64,000 nucleotides of DNA, taken from NCBI RefSeq assembly GCF_003967015.1, contig NZ_AP017560.1, forward strand, positions 3,904,048-3,968,047, written 5' to 3'. A program made the position numbers and the translations under genes. Positions 17,231 to 24,385 of this stretch are shown one piece after another. The notes below the pieces were generated by a model. That model saw only the letters and a list, made by a program, of their open reading frames with translations. It was not told the DNA's origin and made no database searches. Position 1 is the first letter of the stretch, and every line of letters starts with the position of its first letter. This DNA is from Pseudanabaena sp. ABRG5-3 (GTDB lineage: Bacteria > Cyanobacteriota > Cyanobacteriia > Pseudanabaenales > Pseudanabaenaceae).

Positions 17231-17350
17231 AGGCAAATAAAAACCCAGCGTTTGGTGCGCTGGGTGCAGTCAGTTTAAGGCTTCATTGCTAAGTAGATTA
17301 CTGGACTAGACTATTCTTTTACCTCACGCGATCGGGTGAAATTTAAATAT

Positions 17351-18781
17351 CTAATCCATCGGTAAAGAATCTACCTTCTTAAATTCTCCATTCCAAGGCG
17401 CGAAGAATGGTAAGAACATCATCCCTGGAATTGCTAATACCAGCGTTAATAGGAAGAACAGCGCCCAACCTTTGCCATCACTGCCAGCAAACCATACGAC
17501 TTGGTTAATGGCATCCCATGAAGGTAAATTGCGCTGAATGAATTGGGCGGACTCTCCAGAAAATGGCGAAGCTAAGAGATCGCGCCCGACGGCAAACAAA
17601 CTTGATAGTAATGCAAACTGAGTTGCCGAAAAGCTAGGGTTGCACAACACCATCAAAAAGCCTAAAAAGCCTGCGGTTCCCAGTCCGCCACAAAAGTTCT
17701 CAACGTTAATGGCAGCAAGCAAAACATAGTCGTTTTTGCCAACCACCGAAATGGCGTAATAGCCAATATTGCTAATCGCTTGCAGAAATCCGAATACCCA
17801 TAGAGACCTATTAACACCGATTTTGCTTAAAATTGCGCCCCCCGCTAAAGTTCCGACAATGGTTGCGACTAAGCCAATCCCCTGACGCACCGTGCCAATC
17901 GTGCCATCATCGAATAGTGTTTTTAAAAATGGAACTGCCATTTTGCCAACCATAGCATCGCTAAATCGATAGAAGATCGTAAACACCAGAATTAGCAATA
18001 CTTTGGTGACACCTAAGCGTTGAAAGAATTCCTGAAAAGGTTTAACTACAGCTTCATCTAAGGATGCGGGTCTTGCCTCAACTTCGGGAGGCTCAGGTGC
18101 AAAGATAGTGGCAATTAGTCCAAGGCTCATCACAATAGCTAGTAAGACATATACCCAAGCCCAACCAAATTTACTAAGGCTTAAACCAGTAAATCCGTTA
18201 TTAAATAGAAACTGTGAAAGCGGCGACTTCCAACTTAATCGAGTTGCTAAATTAAAACCCACAAATCCTGCAAATAGCAGCGCAATTCGATATCCCATTA
18301 CCCAAATACCAATCCCCGCACCTACTTCCTGAACTGCTAATACATCAGTCCGATAAGCATCGATCACAATATCTTGGGTGGCACTAAGAAAAGCAATCAT
18401 CAGAGCTGCGATCGCCAACATTGGTAAAGCAGCATTACGACTAGCCAAATCAAGCTGGTCAATTGTAAACATTTGTAAGGCGATTGCTAAAATAGCAATA
18501 ATCAAACCACCCTGTGTTAGCAAAATCCAGCCTCTGCGCCGCCCTAAAAAAGGTGGTACAAAGCGATCGATCAATGGCGACCATAAAAACTTGAGGGAAT
18601 AGGGCAGTGAAACCAATCCTAGCCAGCCAATCGTACTGAGGTCAAACTTAGCACTGGTAAGCCATGCGCGGAAAGCATCATCGGTGAGGGCATAGGGTAA
18701 ACCTGAGGCAAATCCTAATGCCAAAAGAGCCGCCATTTTGCGACTCTGAAAAACCCGAAAAAATTGGGCGATCGTATTCAT
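17351..18781 (-). CDS. AmpG-like MFS transporter
   Basis: 476 residues, about 12-14 membrane helices. SRKMAALLALGFASGLPYAL near the start, WSPLIDRFVPPFLGRRRGW and SATQDIVIDAYRTDVL are signature segments of AmpG muropeptide permeases (the last is the TQDIxxDAYR motif). AmpG imports anhydromuropeptides for peptidoglycan recycling; in cyanobacteria the substrate is not established. Transcribed divergently from yfr1, with ~30 bp between the start codon and the RNA's 5' end. Confidence 0.85.
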   Translation of the reverse strand: MNTIAQFFRVFQSRKMAALLALGFASGLPYALTDDAFRAWLTSAKFDLSTIGWLGLVSLPYSLKFLWSPLIDRFVPPFLGRRRGWILLTQGGLIIAILAIALQMFTIDQLDLASRNAALPMLAIAALMIAFLSATQDIVIDAYRTDVLAVQEVGAGIGIWVMGYRIALLFAGFVGFNLATRLSWKSPLSQFLFNNGFTGLSLSKFGWAWVYVLLAIVMSLGLIATIFAPEPPEVEARPASLDEAVVKPFQEFFQRLGVTKVLLILVFTIFYRFSDAMVGKMAVPFLKTLFDDGTIGTVRQGIGLVATIVGTLAGGAILSKIGVNRSLWVFGFLQAISNIGYYAISVVGKNDYVLLAAINVENFCGGLGTAGFLGFLMVLCNPSFSATQFALLSSLFAVGRDLLASPFSGESAQFIQRNLPSWDAINQVVWFAGSDGKGWALFFLLTLVLAIPGMMFLPFFAPWNGEFKKVDSLPMD

Positions 18782-18809
18782 ATCAAAGAATTAGACTACA
18801 ATATATATG

Positions 18810-18892
18810 TAAGCGGAGACGCAAGTTTCCGTTCACTCCTCACACCACATTCCGCCTGAGCTTATGAGCAGCAAAGGCGGTTTCTTCTTTTT
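18810..18892 (+). ncRNA. yfr1: Yfr1 small RNA
   Basis: The invariant unpaired motif ACTCCTCACAC lies at 18835-18845. Upstream is a short hairpin CGGAGAC-GCAA-GTTTCCG (18814-18831); downstream is a GC stem CCGCCT ... AGGCGG followed by TTTCTTCTTTTTT, a classical terminator. A TACAAT box at 18797-18802 is correctly placed. Known: Yfr1 is a ~55-65 nt cyanobacterial RNA, often located near trxA, that base-pairs with porin-like mRNAs through this motif. Here trxA is the next gene. The terminator loop is longer than usual and is the first unit of a repeat array. Confidence 0.9.
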
Positions 18893-19131
18893 TGCCTATA
18901 GAAGGCAAATGGGGGTGATGCCTGAGCTTATGAGCATCAGAATATGAGAGTTTCTTATTTTTTGCCTGTGAGAGGCAAATTAGGGTGCTGCCTGAGTTTA
19001 TAAGCATCAGCATATAGAGAGTATTTTGTTTTTTGCCTATGGTAGGCAAATTAGGATGTTGTCTATGCTTATGACTATCAGCATAAGAGAGCTTCTTATT
19101 TTTGCCTGTAGCAGGCAAATTGGGATGTCAC
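18854..19131. repeat. four-unit ~70-bp tandem array grown from the yfr1 terminator
   Basis: Units begin at 18854, 18920, 18990 and 19061 (spacing 66, 70, 71). Each has GCCTGAGCTTATGAGCATCA (degenerate), a T-rich stretch, and TTTTGCCT-N5/6-AGGCAAAT. The first unit contains the terminator of Yfr1. A minus-strand reading frame across it is an artefact of the repetition. Confidence 0.75.
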
Positions 19132-19141
19132 TCAGTAATTA

Positions 19142-19217
19142 CAGATAAATTTTAAAAAGTGACGCTTTGCGTCACTTTTTAAAATTTATCTGGGTTCCAT
19201 CACAGCGCAAAGCACTG
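19142..19217. repeat. palindromic element, family A
   Basis: Flanked by TA. CAGATAAATTTTAAAAAGTG ... apex GACGCtttGCGTC ... complement, then a tail ending GCAAAGCACTG. Its stem base CAGATAAATTTT also occurs at 54630. Confidence 0.7.
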
Positions 19218-19372
19218 TAAATAGAAGGGAACAGCAATTTCAAGCTAGTCTCTATGGTAAGCATAAATGTTACAATTCTGGTTTTTATCAAATTTGGGAT
19301 GCTAACTGTTATACTAGCTACACATAAATTTTGACAGTTAAAAGTTTTTAGTATTTAGGGAGTTAGCAAAGC

Positions 19373-19702
19373 ATGTCATCAGCGATCGCAGTCACAGATG
19401 CTAGCTTTGAGCAGGACGTACTTAAAAGTGACATCCCTGTTCTAGTAGATTTTTGGGCCCCTTGGTGTGGACCATGCCGTATGGTTGCTCCTGTAGTGGA
19501 AGAAGTAGCTGCACAGTATGAAGGCAAAATCAAAGTTTTCAAACTTAATACCGATGAGAATCCTAGCGTAGCTGGACAATATGGCATTCGCAGTATTCCC
19601 ACGCTCATGTTATTTAAGGGTGGTCAGCGCGTGGATGTGGTTGTAGGTGCTGTCCCTAAGGCAACACTGTCTACAACTATTGAAAAGCATTTAGATAGTT
19701 AA
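19373..19702 (+). CDS. trxA: thioredoxin (m/TrxA type)
   Basis: 109 residues with the active site WCGPC (Cys32, Cys35) in [16 protein letters not shown], cis-Pro in [12 protein letters not shown], and the usual C-terminus. Reduces disulfides in Calvin-cycle and other targets using electrons from ferredoxin- or NADPH-thioredoxin reductase. Preceded by a GGAG-like site before ATG 19373. Gene order yfr1-trxA is recurrent in cyanobacteria. A perfect terminator hairpin follows. Confidence 0.95.
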   Translation: MSSAIAVTDASFEQDVLKSDIPVLVDFWAPWCGPCRMVAPVVEEVAAQYEGKIKVFKLNTDENPSVAGQYGIRSIPTLMLFKGGQRVDVVVGAVPKATLSTTIEKHLDS

Positions 19703-19714
19703 TTAATTTTTCGG

Positions 19715-19769
19715 ATCTGCTTACAAAAAAGAGTGGACGCAATGCGTCCACTCTTTTTTGTAAGCAGAT
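19715..19769. terminator. trxA terminator
   Basis: ATCTGCTTACAAAAAAGAGT...apex GACGCaatGCGTC...complement, ~26-bp perfect arms. Confidence 0.8.
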
Positions 19770-19801
19770 TTCTGTGGTACAAGCGCAGCGTATACCACAG
19801 T

Positions 19802-19930
19802 TTTTTTGGCTATAAAGCCAAAAAAGAGTTAGCTAGGACAAGATGAGTTGTGGCGCTTCGCGCCGCAACTCATCTTGTCCTAAGCAAAACTTGCTTTGCT
19901 ATATATTGAATTGCGCCCAGCTACTTACAT
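19802..19930. repeat. cluster of palindromes with a half family B element
   Basis: Contains TTTTTTGGCT-ata-AAGCCAAAAAA (19802-19826), the stem GGACAAGATGAGTTGTGGCG ... apex ttc (19836-19880) resembling family C ends (TAGGAC), and the right end of a family B element, TTGAATTGCGCCCAGCTACT (about 19909-19928). No gene. Confidence 0.6.
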
Positions 19931-19984
19931 TTCAGAAACTTGGTATTATTTAGATCAATCAAGTTCATTTCACGAAACTAAGTT

Positions 19985-20533
19985 GTGCCGCAATCTAAGA
20001 TTGTCGAAATTTTATCTGCTGACGAGTTACGTCGGACGATCAATCGTCTCGCTTCCCAAATAGTTGAGGCTAGTGATGATTTAGCAAATGTTGTCCTGCT
20101 CGGTGTTTATACTCGTGGTGTGCCTCTGAGTGTAGCGATCGCTAAGCAGATTCATACCCTTGAAGGAGTACTAGTGCCGACGGGAGCGCTAGATATTACC
20201 TTTTATCGTGATGATCTCGATCGCATTGGCTTGCGGACACCAAGTAAAACTGAGCTTCCCTTTGACCTCAATGGCAAAACTGTGGTCTTAGTAGATGATG
20301 TGATCTATAGCGGGCGGACAATTGGGGCAGCGCTGAGTGCGATCCATGATTATGGTCGTCCTAAGGTGGTGAGGTTACTAGTTTTAGTTGATCGCGGTCA
20401 TCGTGAGTTACCGATTCATCCTGATTATGTTGGGCGAACTTTGCCAACATCTAAGGATGAACAGGTAAAAGTATTTCTCAGTTCCGCAGGGGACGCTCGT
20501 GATGGCGTGGAGTTATTTAAACCTATAAACTAG
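19985..20533 (+). CDS. pyrR: PyrR bifunctional pyrimidine regulator / uracil phosphoribosyltransferase
   Basis: 182 residues from GTG 19985 ([20 protein letters not shown]). The PRPP-binding motif [13 protein letters not shown] spans residues 100-112, and [18 protein letters not shown] and [13 protein letters not shown] are PyrR-specific. In Firmicutes PyrR binds pyr mRNA leaders to cause attenuation; in cyanobacteria the RNA-binding role is uncertain and UPRTase activity may dominate. No pyr gene lies beside it, so any regulation would be in trans. Confidence 0.93.
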   Translation: MPQSKIVEILSADELRRTINRLASQIVEASDDLANVVLLGVYTRGVPLSVAIAKQIHTLEGVLVPTGALDITFYRDDLDRIGLRTPSKTELPFDLNGKTVVLVDDVIYSGRTIGAALSAIHDYGRPKVVRLLVLVDRGHRELPIHPDYVGRTLPTSKDEQVKVFLSSAGDARDGVELFKPIN

Positions 20534-20561
20534 TCATAGGCAAAACCTATGACTCTAGTTT
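20527..20561. terminator. shared hairpin between pyrR and cobM
   Basis: AAACTAG-t-CATAGG-caaaa-CCTATG-act-CTAGTTT; overlaps the stops of both convergent genes. Confidence 0.6.
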
Positions 20562-21325
20562 TTGAATAGTCGTTTGTAGTGAGAACTATATAACTGCGAT
20601 TTAGTACCTTTGGTCATGCTTTTTTTTACATGATTTAATGCAGGACTAATCACAAATAGCGTAGTTCTAGTGAGATTCTCTTCACGAGTAGCCGCAGCCA
20701 TTTCCAGTAGAGGAACCGTTAAAATCTTTTCATCTTCCCACCCTAAGCGATAGCAAATTGCTACAGTAGTATCGGGTGGATAATGTTCGATTAATTTTGA
20801 TTGAGCATTCTCGACATGGTGAGCGCTGAGATAAAGACATAGTGAAGCTTGATGAGCAGCAAGTCTTGATAATTCTTCTTTTTCAGGAACTTGAGTACGT
20901 CCACTAATCCGCGTGAGAATAATCGTCTGTACGATTTCAGGAACTGTTAGCTCTACTTGTAAACGGGCGGCGGCTAATTGGAAGGCGCTCACCCCCGGAA
21001 TTATTTCAAAGGGAATTTCGGCTTCACTTAGAGCGATGATTTGCTCTTGAATTGCGCCATATAGACTAGGATCGCCATCGTGGAGACGGACTACTAATTT
21101 ATGCGATCGCACTCTGTCGATCAGAATCCCGACTATTTCTTCAAGGGATTTGCTGGCGGTGGGAATAATTTCGGCATCGGCGCGACAAAATTGAAGCATC
21201 GAATCGGGGATGAGGGAATTCGCATAGACGATTACATCGGCTTTGGTGAGGAGGTTTCTTCCTTTAACAGTGATGAGGTCAGGATCACCAGGTCCTGCAC
21301 CAACGATATAAACTGGTTCGAGCAT
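20555..21325 (-). CDS. cobM: precorrin-4 / cobalt-precorrin-4 C11-methyltransferase
   Basis: 256 residues. The N-terminal GAGPGDPDLITVKGRNLLTK is the SAM-dependent tetrapyrrole methylase signature, with VVRLHDGDPSLYGAI and IPGVSAFQLAAARL downstream. Specific features YANSLIPDSML and RISGRTQVP fit CobM/CbiF. Catalyses C-11 methylation in cobalamin (pseudocobalamin) synthesis. Same strand as cbiD, 108 bp downstream of it, with an imperfect palindrome between them. Confidence 0.93.
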   Translation of the reverse strand: MLEPVYIVGAGPGDPDLITVKGRNLLTKADVIVYANSLIPDSMLQFCRADAEIIPTASKSLEEIVGILIDRVRSHKLVVRLHDGDPSLYGAIQEQIIALSEAEIPFEIIPGVSAFQLAAARLQVELTVPEIVQTIILTRISGRTQVPEKEELSRLAAHQASLCLYLSAHHVENAQSKLIEHYPPDTTVAICYRLGWEDEKILTVPLLEMAAATREENLTRTTLFVISPALNHVKKSMTKGTKSQLYSSHYKRLFKN

Positions 21326-21433
21326 GAAAATTCAACAAGTAGAGAGGGTGCAAAGCACGCTCTCTATTATGTCATTGGATTTGTCTCTAGTGAAAGAGAA
21401 TTAATGCGCTTCGCACTGTAACTCTCTTTTAAG

Positions 21434-22477
21434 CTACAAAACTAACTTTCCTAGGCGATCGCAAAGCACCGTTTTAATATCAACCTTCAGGTCTGTATAT
21501 TTTTGGACATAGGCGATCGACCTTTGCGTAATTTGATCGGTGATATATTGAAAAACTGGGCGATCGCAACCATTTCTCACTAATAATTTATGGACGGCTT
21601 CGGCAGTAGGTGATTGCTCAATGGATTGAATCATCTCGATGGATAAATTCTCATGGACTGCGGCTCTTACAAGAATATCGATCCTTGCATCTGCTAAGTG
21701 ACTGGAAGTATTAAAAATTCCACCTGCGAGTTTGAGTAATTTGCCGTGATAGCCAATTAGTGTGATGGAAGTTACTCCCAAGAGTGCTGCTTCTACTAAC
21801 ATCGCTCCCACCCAATTAGCAGTTTGCACTAATTGCGAAGTGGGAAATCCCAGATTTTGGGCGACTTGATAGCCATTTGCACCGATGTAAAAAGCGATTA
21901 CAGGGGAATCAGCAGCTTTAATGCGTAAATCTGCGCGAAATTCTTCGAGTTTGTCTTCTACTGAGAGTGGTTTAGATATGGCGGAAGTTCCTAATAAGGA
22001 TAAACCGTCAAGAATTCCAAAAGCGGCATTGGAAGTTCTTTTTGCTAATGCTTTGCCTTCAGGCAAAATAAACCGAACTCGTGCCATCATATTAGGTTCC
22101 AGCAAAGGCACTAAATTAACTTCTGCTAAATCCCTTGCCAGTTTGTAAATTGCAGGCTCACCACTGGCGGTTTTCCCTAATCCTTCGCCTGCTTCGAGAA
22201 TGATTATTTGTGGCGATGATTCTGTTAAAGGTTCTAATTGCACCCATGCCCAGATAGGCGTACCTGCGGTGAGATCGAGATTATCCCCAGGGTCACTAAT
22301 AGCGATCGCAAGGGCAGTATTTTTATTAATCATCGCACTTTGCGCGATCGCAATTTCGCCATTCCCAGATTCTAACAAATCAAGATTGACAGAAGATGTA
22401 GTTTCTTGGCGCAACGTAAGGATAGCGGCTTTAGCAGCAGCGATCGCAAAGACAGGTAGGGTGTAACCAGATTTCAT
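21434..22477 (-). CDS. cbiD: cobalt-precorrin-5B C1-methyltransferase CbiD
   Basis: 347 residues, starting MKSGYTLPVFAIAAAKAAIL. CbiD features: Ile/Asp-rich AIAISDPGDNLDLTAGTPIW, the NPMM-like segment LLEPNMMARVRFILPEG, and GYHGKLLKLAGGIFNTSSHL. CbiD is the C-1 methylase of the anaerobic B12 route, which fits CobM/CbiF beside it. Its ATG directly follows the TAA of the SpoIID-like gene (no gap), so the two are probably co-transcribed and translationally coupled. Confidence 0.92.
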   Translation of the reverse strand: MKSGYTLPVFAIAAAKAAILTLRQETTSSVNLDLLESGNGEIAIAQSAMINKNTALAIAISDPGDNLDLTAGTPIWAWVQLEPLTESSPQIIILEAGEGLGKTASGEPAIYKLARDLAEVNLVPLLEPNMMARVRFILPEGKALAKRTSNAAFGILDGLSLLGTSAISKPLSVEDKLEEFRADLRIKAADSPVIAFYIGANGYQVAQNLGFPTSQLVQTANWVGAMLVEAALLGVTSITLIGYHGKLLKLAGGIFNTSSHLADARIDILVRAAVHENLSIEMIQSIEQSPTAEAVHKLLVRNGCDRPVFQYITDQITQRSIAYVQKYTDLKVDIKTVLCDRLGKLVL

Positions 22478-24091
22478 TTATTGATAATGCTCAGGGCGTA
22501 ATTTTTGTAATTGGGTATTGGTGTAATAGAAGTTGAGAATGCGATCATAAGTAAATCCCAGTCGTGCCAGATTATAGGAACCCGTTTGGCTCATACCGAC
22601 CCCATGTCCCAAGCCACCACCAATAAAGGTATAGCCAGTTAAGATCTTCTCTTTTCCTTGCTCCTTATAAATTGGCTCTAGGCTAAAGAAAGTGCTATCA
22701 GGTGGATCGAAGGCATCAATAATCTCATCTTTTTTGACGGAGAGTTTACCTGTATCCGTGGTAACTTCCATCTCTAGTACACGACCTGACGGCGCTCGCT
22801 TAGTTACTTGTAGCTGTTTAATCGCATTGAAGTTGGTAGTGGTATCACCTGAGAAGCGTAAAAACTTTTTCAAAGATATTTGTAATTCATCCAGTGAGCC
22901 ACTTTTACGCCAACGGAGCGTCCGCCAACCAGCTTCATTAAATCCTTCTTGGCGATCTAGAAATGCTTTTAAATTCTTATTATCAGAGATATTTGCCGAT
23001 CGCTGATTTTCAGGACGATTAGCGAGATCTAATACTGATTGGAGATAGGGGCGGGGTGTACCATCCCACAAATCATTATAGTTGGCGGTAATTCCTCCCG
23101 TTGTTGAGGAATAGAGGGCATCGATCACCCGATTGTTATAGGTCAAAACTAAGCCTCTGGTATCGGCTACAGCGCGATCTGCGACTTCGGTTGTATTTTC
23201 TAAACCGCGATAAACTTGGCATTGGGTATCGGCGCAAAGCTCATAGTCATCGGCTTTAAATCTTTGTAAACTTGCCAGAGCATAGGTTCTTGCCAAGATC
23301 GCTTGGGCTTGCACCGCAGGATAGGGAGCGTTATACCCGATTTCATGGGGAACGACTCCGCGCACATAGGTTTCTAAGGGAACATTATTAACAAGGGTAA
23401 AACTTTGATGGGCATTAGGTTGGAGCTTGAGCGTACCAGCATAGGGACGATTACTAATTTCTGCCTTACTCTCTCGCTGATAGCTAACTTCCACAATTCC
23501 TGAACTACTGCTTACATCAAGGCGATCGCGATTATATTTGAAGTCACCAACTGTCCATGAGGCGATCGCTTTTTGTGGCATGATACGGCGATCGAGTTGG
23601 ACGGTGACATTACCTTGCGATCGCAAGGTGTAAAACATCAAATAGCGCAATAGCATAGAGTCGTAGACATCTCGCTTTGCCCAGACTTGCCAACGTCGCG
23701 GTTGAGCTATTTCCGTTTTTACGCCTTTCTCATTCCAATGAAAGGCACTGGCGGCGGCATTTTCAAAGCTGCGATGGTTACTGAGGACTAATTTTTCTTC
23801 GAGGATGGGTTGGGTTAATGGCTGTGCAGCCATTTCGATCACGAGGCGATCGCTAGTTAAGGTTTGGGTACTTTTGCCATCGGCGGACGGAAAGGTGAGG
23901 GTGAGTTTCCCGCCTGATGGTGCTTGAATTGTGAGCCGATCCTGTGGTCTTTCCCCAAAACGCTGTACGATGCCAATCTTTAAAATGGGATTAGTTTCCG
24001 TTTGAGCTTGTACCAGTTCACCAGCAGTCAGCGTAAACGAACAAACAGTCACAATTACAGTTTGGCGAATAATACCGAGAGTTTTTAGCAT
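22478..24091 (-). CDS. SpoIID/LytB-domain exported protein
   Basis: 537 residues with an N-terminal signal (IRQTVIVTVCSFTLTAGELV). Residues ~225-510 hold the SpoIID/LytB core: NNVPLETYVRGVVPHEIGYN, AVQAQAILARTYAL, YSSTTGGITANY, and GLGHGVGMSQTGSYNLARLG near the end. SpoIID of Bacillus is a lytic transglycosylase acting on peptidoglycan stripped of stem peptides; cyanobacterial homologues are likely periplasmic cell-wall enzymes. Coupling with cbiD is unexpected functionally. Confidence 0.88.
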   Translation of the reverse strand: MLKTLGIIRQTVIVTVCSFTLTAGELVQAQTETNPILKIGIVQRFGERPQDRLTIQAPSGGKLTLTFPSADGKSTQTLTSDRLVIEMAAQPLTQPILEEKLVLSNHRSFENAAASAFHWNEKGVKTEIAQPRRWQVWAKRDVYDSMLLRYLMFYTLRSQGNVTVQLDRRIMPQKAIASWTVGDFKYNRDRLDVSSSSGIVEVSYQRESKAEISNRPYAGTLKLQPNAHQSFTLVNNVPLETYVRGVVPHEIGYNAPYPAVQAQAILARTYALASLQRFKADDYELCADTQCQVYRGLENTTEVADRAVADTRGLVLTYNNRVIDALYSSTTGGITANYNDLWDGTPRPYLQSVLDLANRPENQRSANISDNKNLKAFLDRQEGFNEAGWRTLRWRKSGSLDELQISLKKFLRFSGDTTTNFNAIKQLQVTKRAPSGRVLEMEVTTDTGKLSVKKDEIIDAFDPPDSTFFSLEPIYKEQGKEKILTGYTFIGGGLGHGVGMSQTGSYNLARLGFTYDRILNFYYTNTQLQKLRPEHYQ

Positions 24092-24385
24092 GTCAAGCTC
24101 AAAATGTCAGAAACCTAGACATTTTACACCCATTCTAGCGATAACTTTTTCTGCAATATTTACACTAACGGAAGTTAGAGGGGTGTTTGGATTGAACGGA
24201 TCGAAAAATTTATAGATTGTCGCAGTAATGCTCTGCCCCTACGAGAATTATGGGAATTATGGGAATAAAACCATGACTCGAAAACCAATGAGGCTGGTGA
24301 CAGGTAACGAAACGCTAGGATGCTGATTATGCTGTAGGAAATTGTCGGTTTACAAAAGTTAATAGAAGTGTGAAACGTTTATGCC

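Noticed and set aside
18840-19118. Minus-strand 92-codon frame
   Set aside because: It lies wholly in Yfr1 and the repeat array; its repeating peptide (LSYADAHKLRHHP-like) is a by-product of the DNA repeat.
18854-19131. CRISPR-like array
   Set aside because: Units are ~70 bp, degenerate throughout, and lack unique spacers between constant repeats; they derive from the yfr1 terminator. No cas genes nearby.
24092-24385. Cobalamin riboswitch near the B12 genes
   Set aside because: I looked for a B12-box-like sequence upstream of the SpoIID-cbiD-cobM run and saw none.
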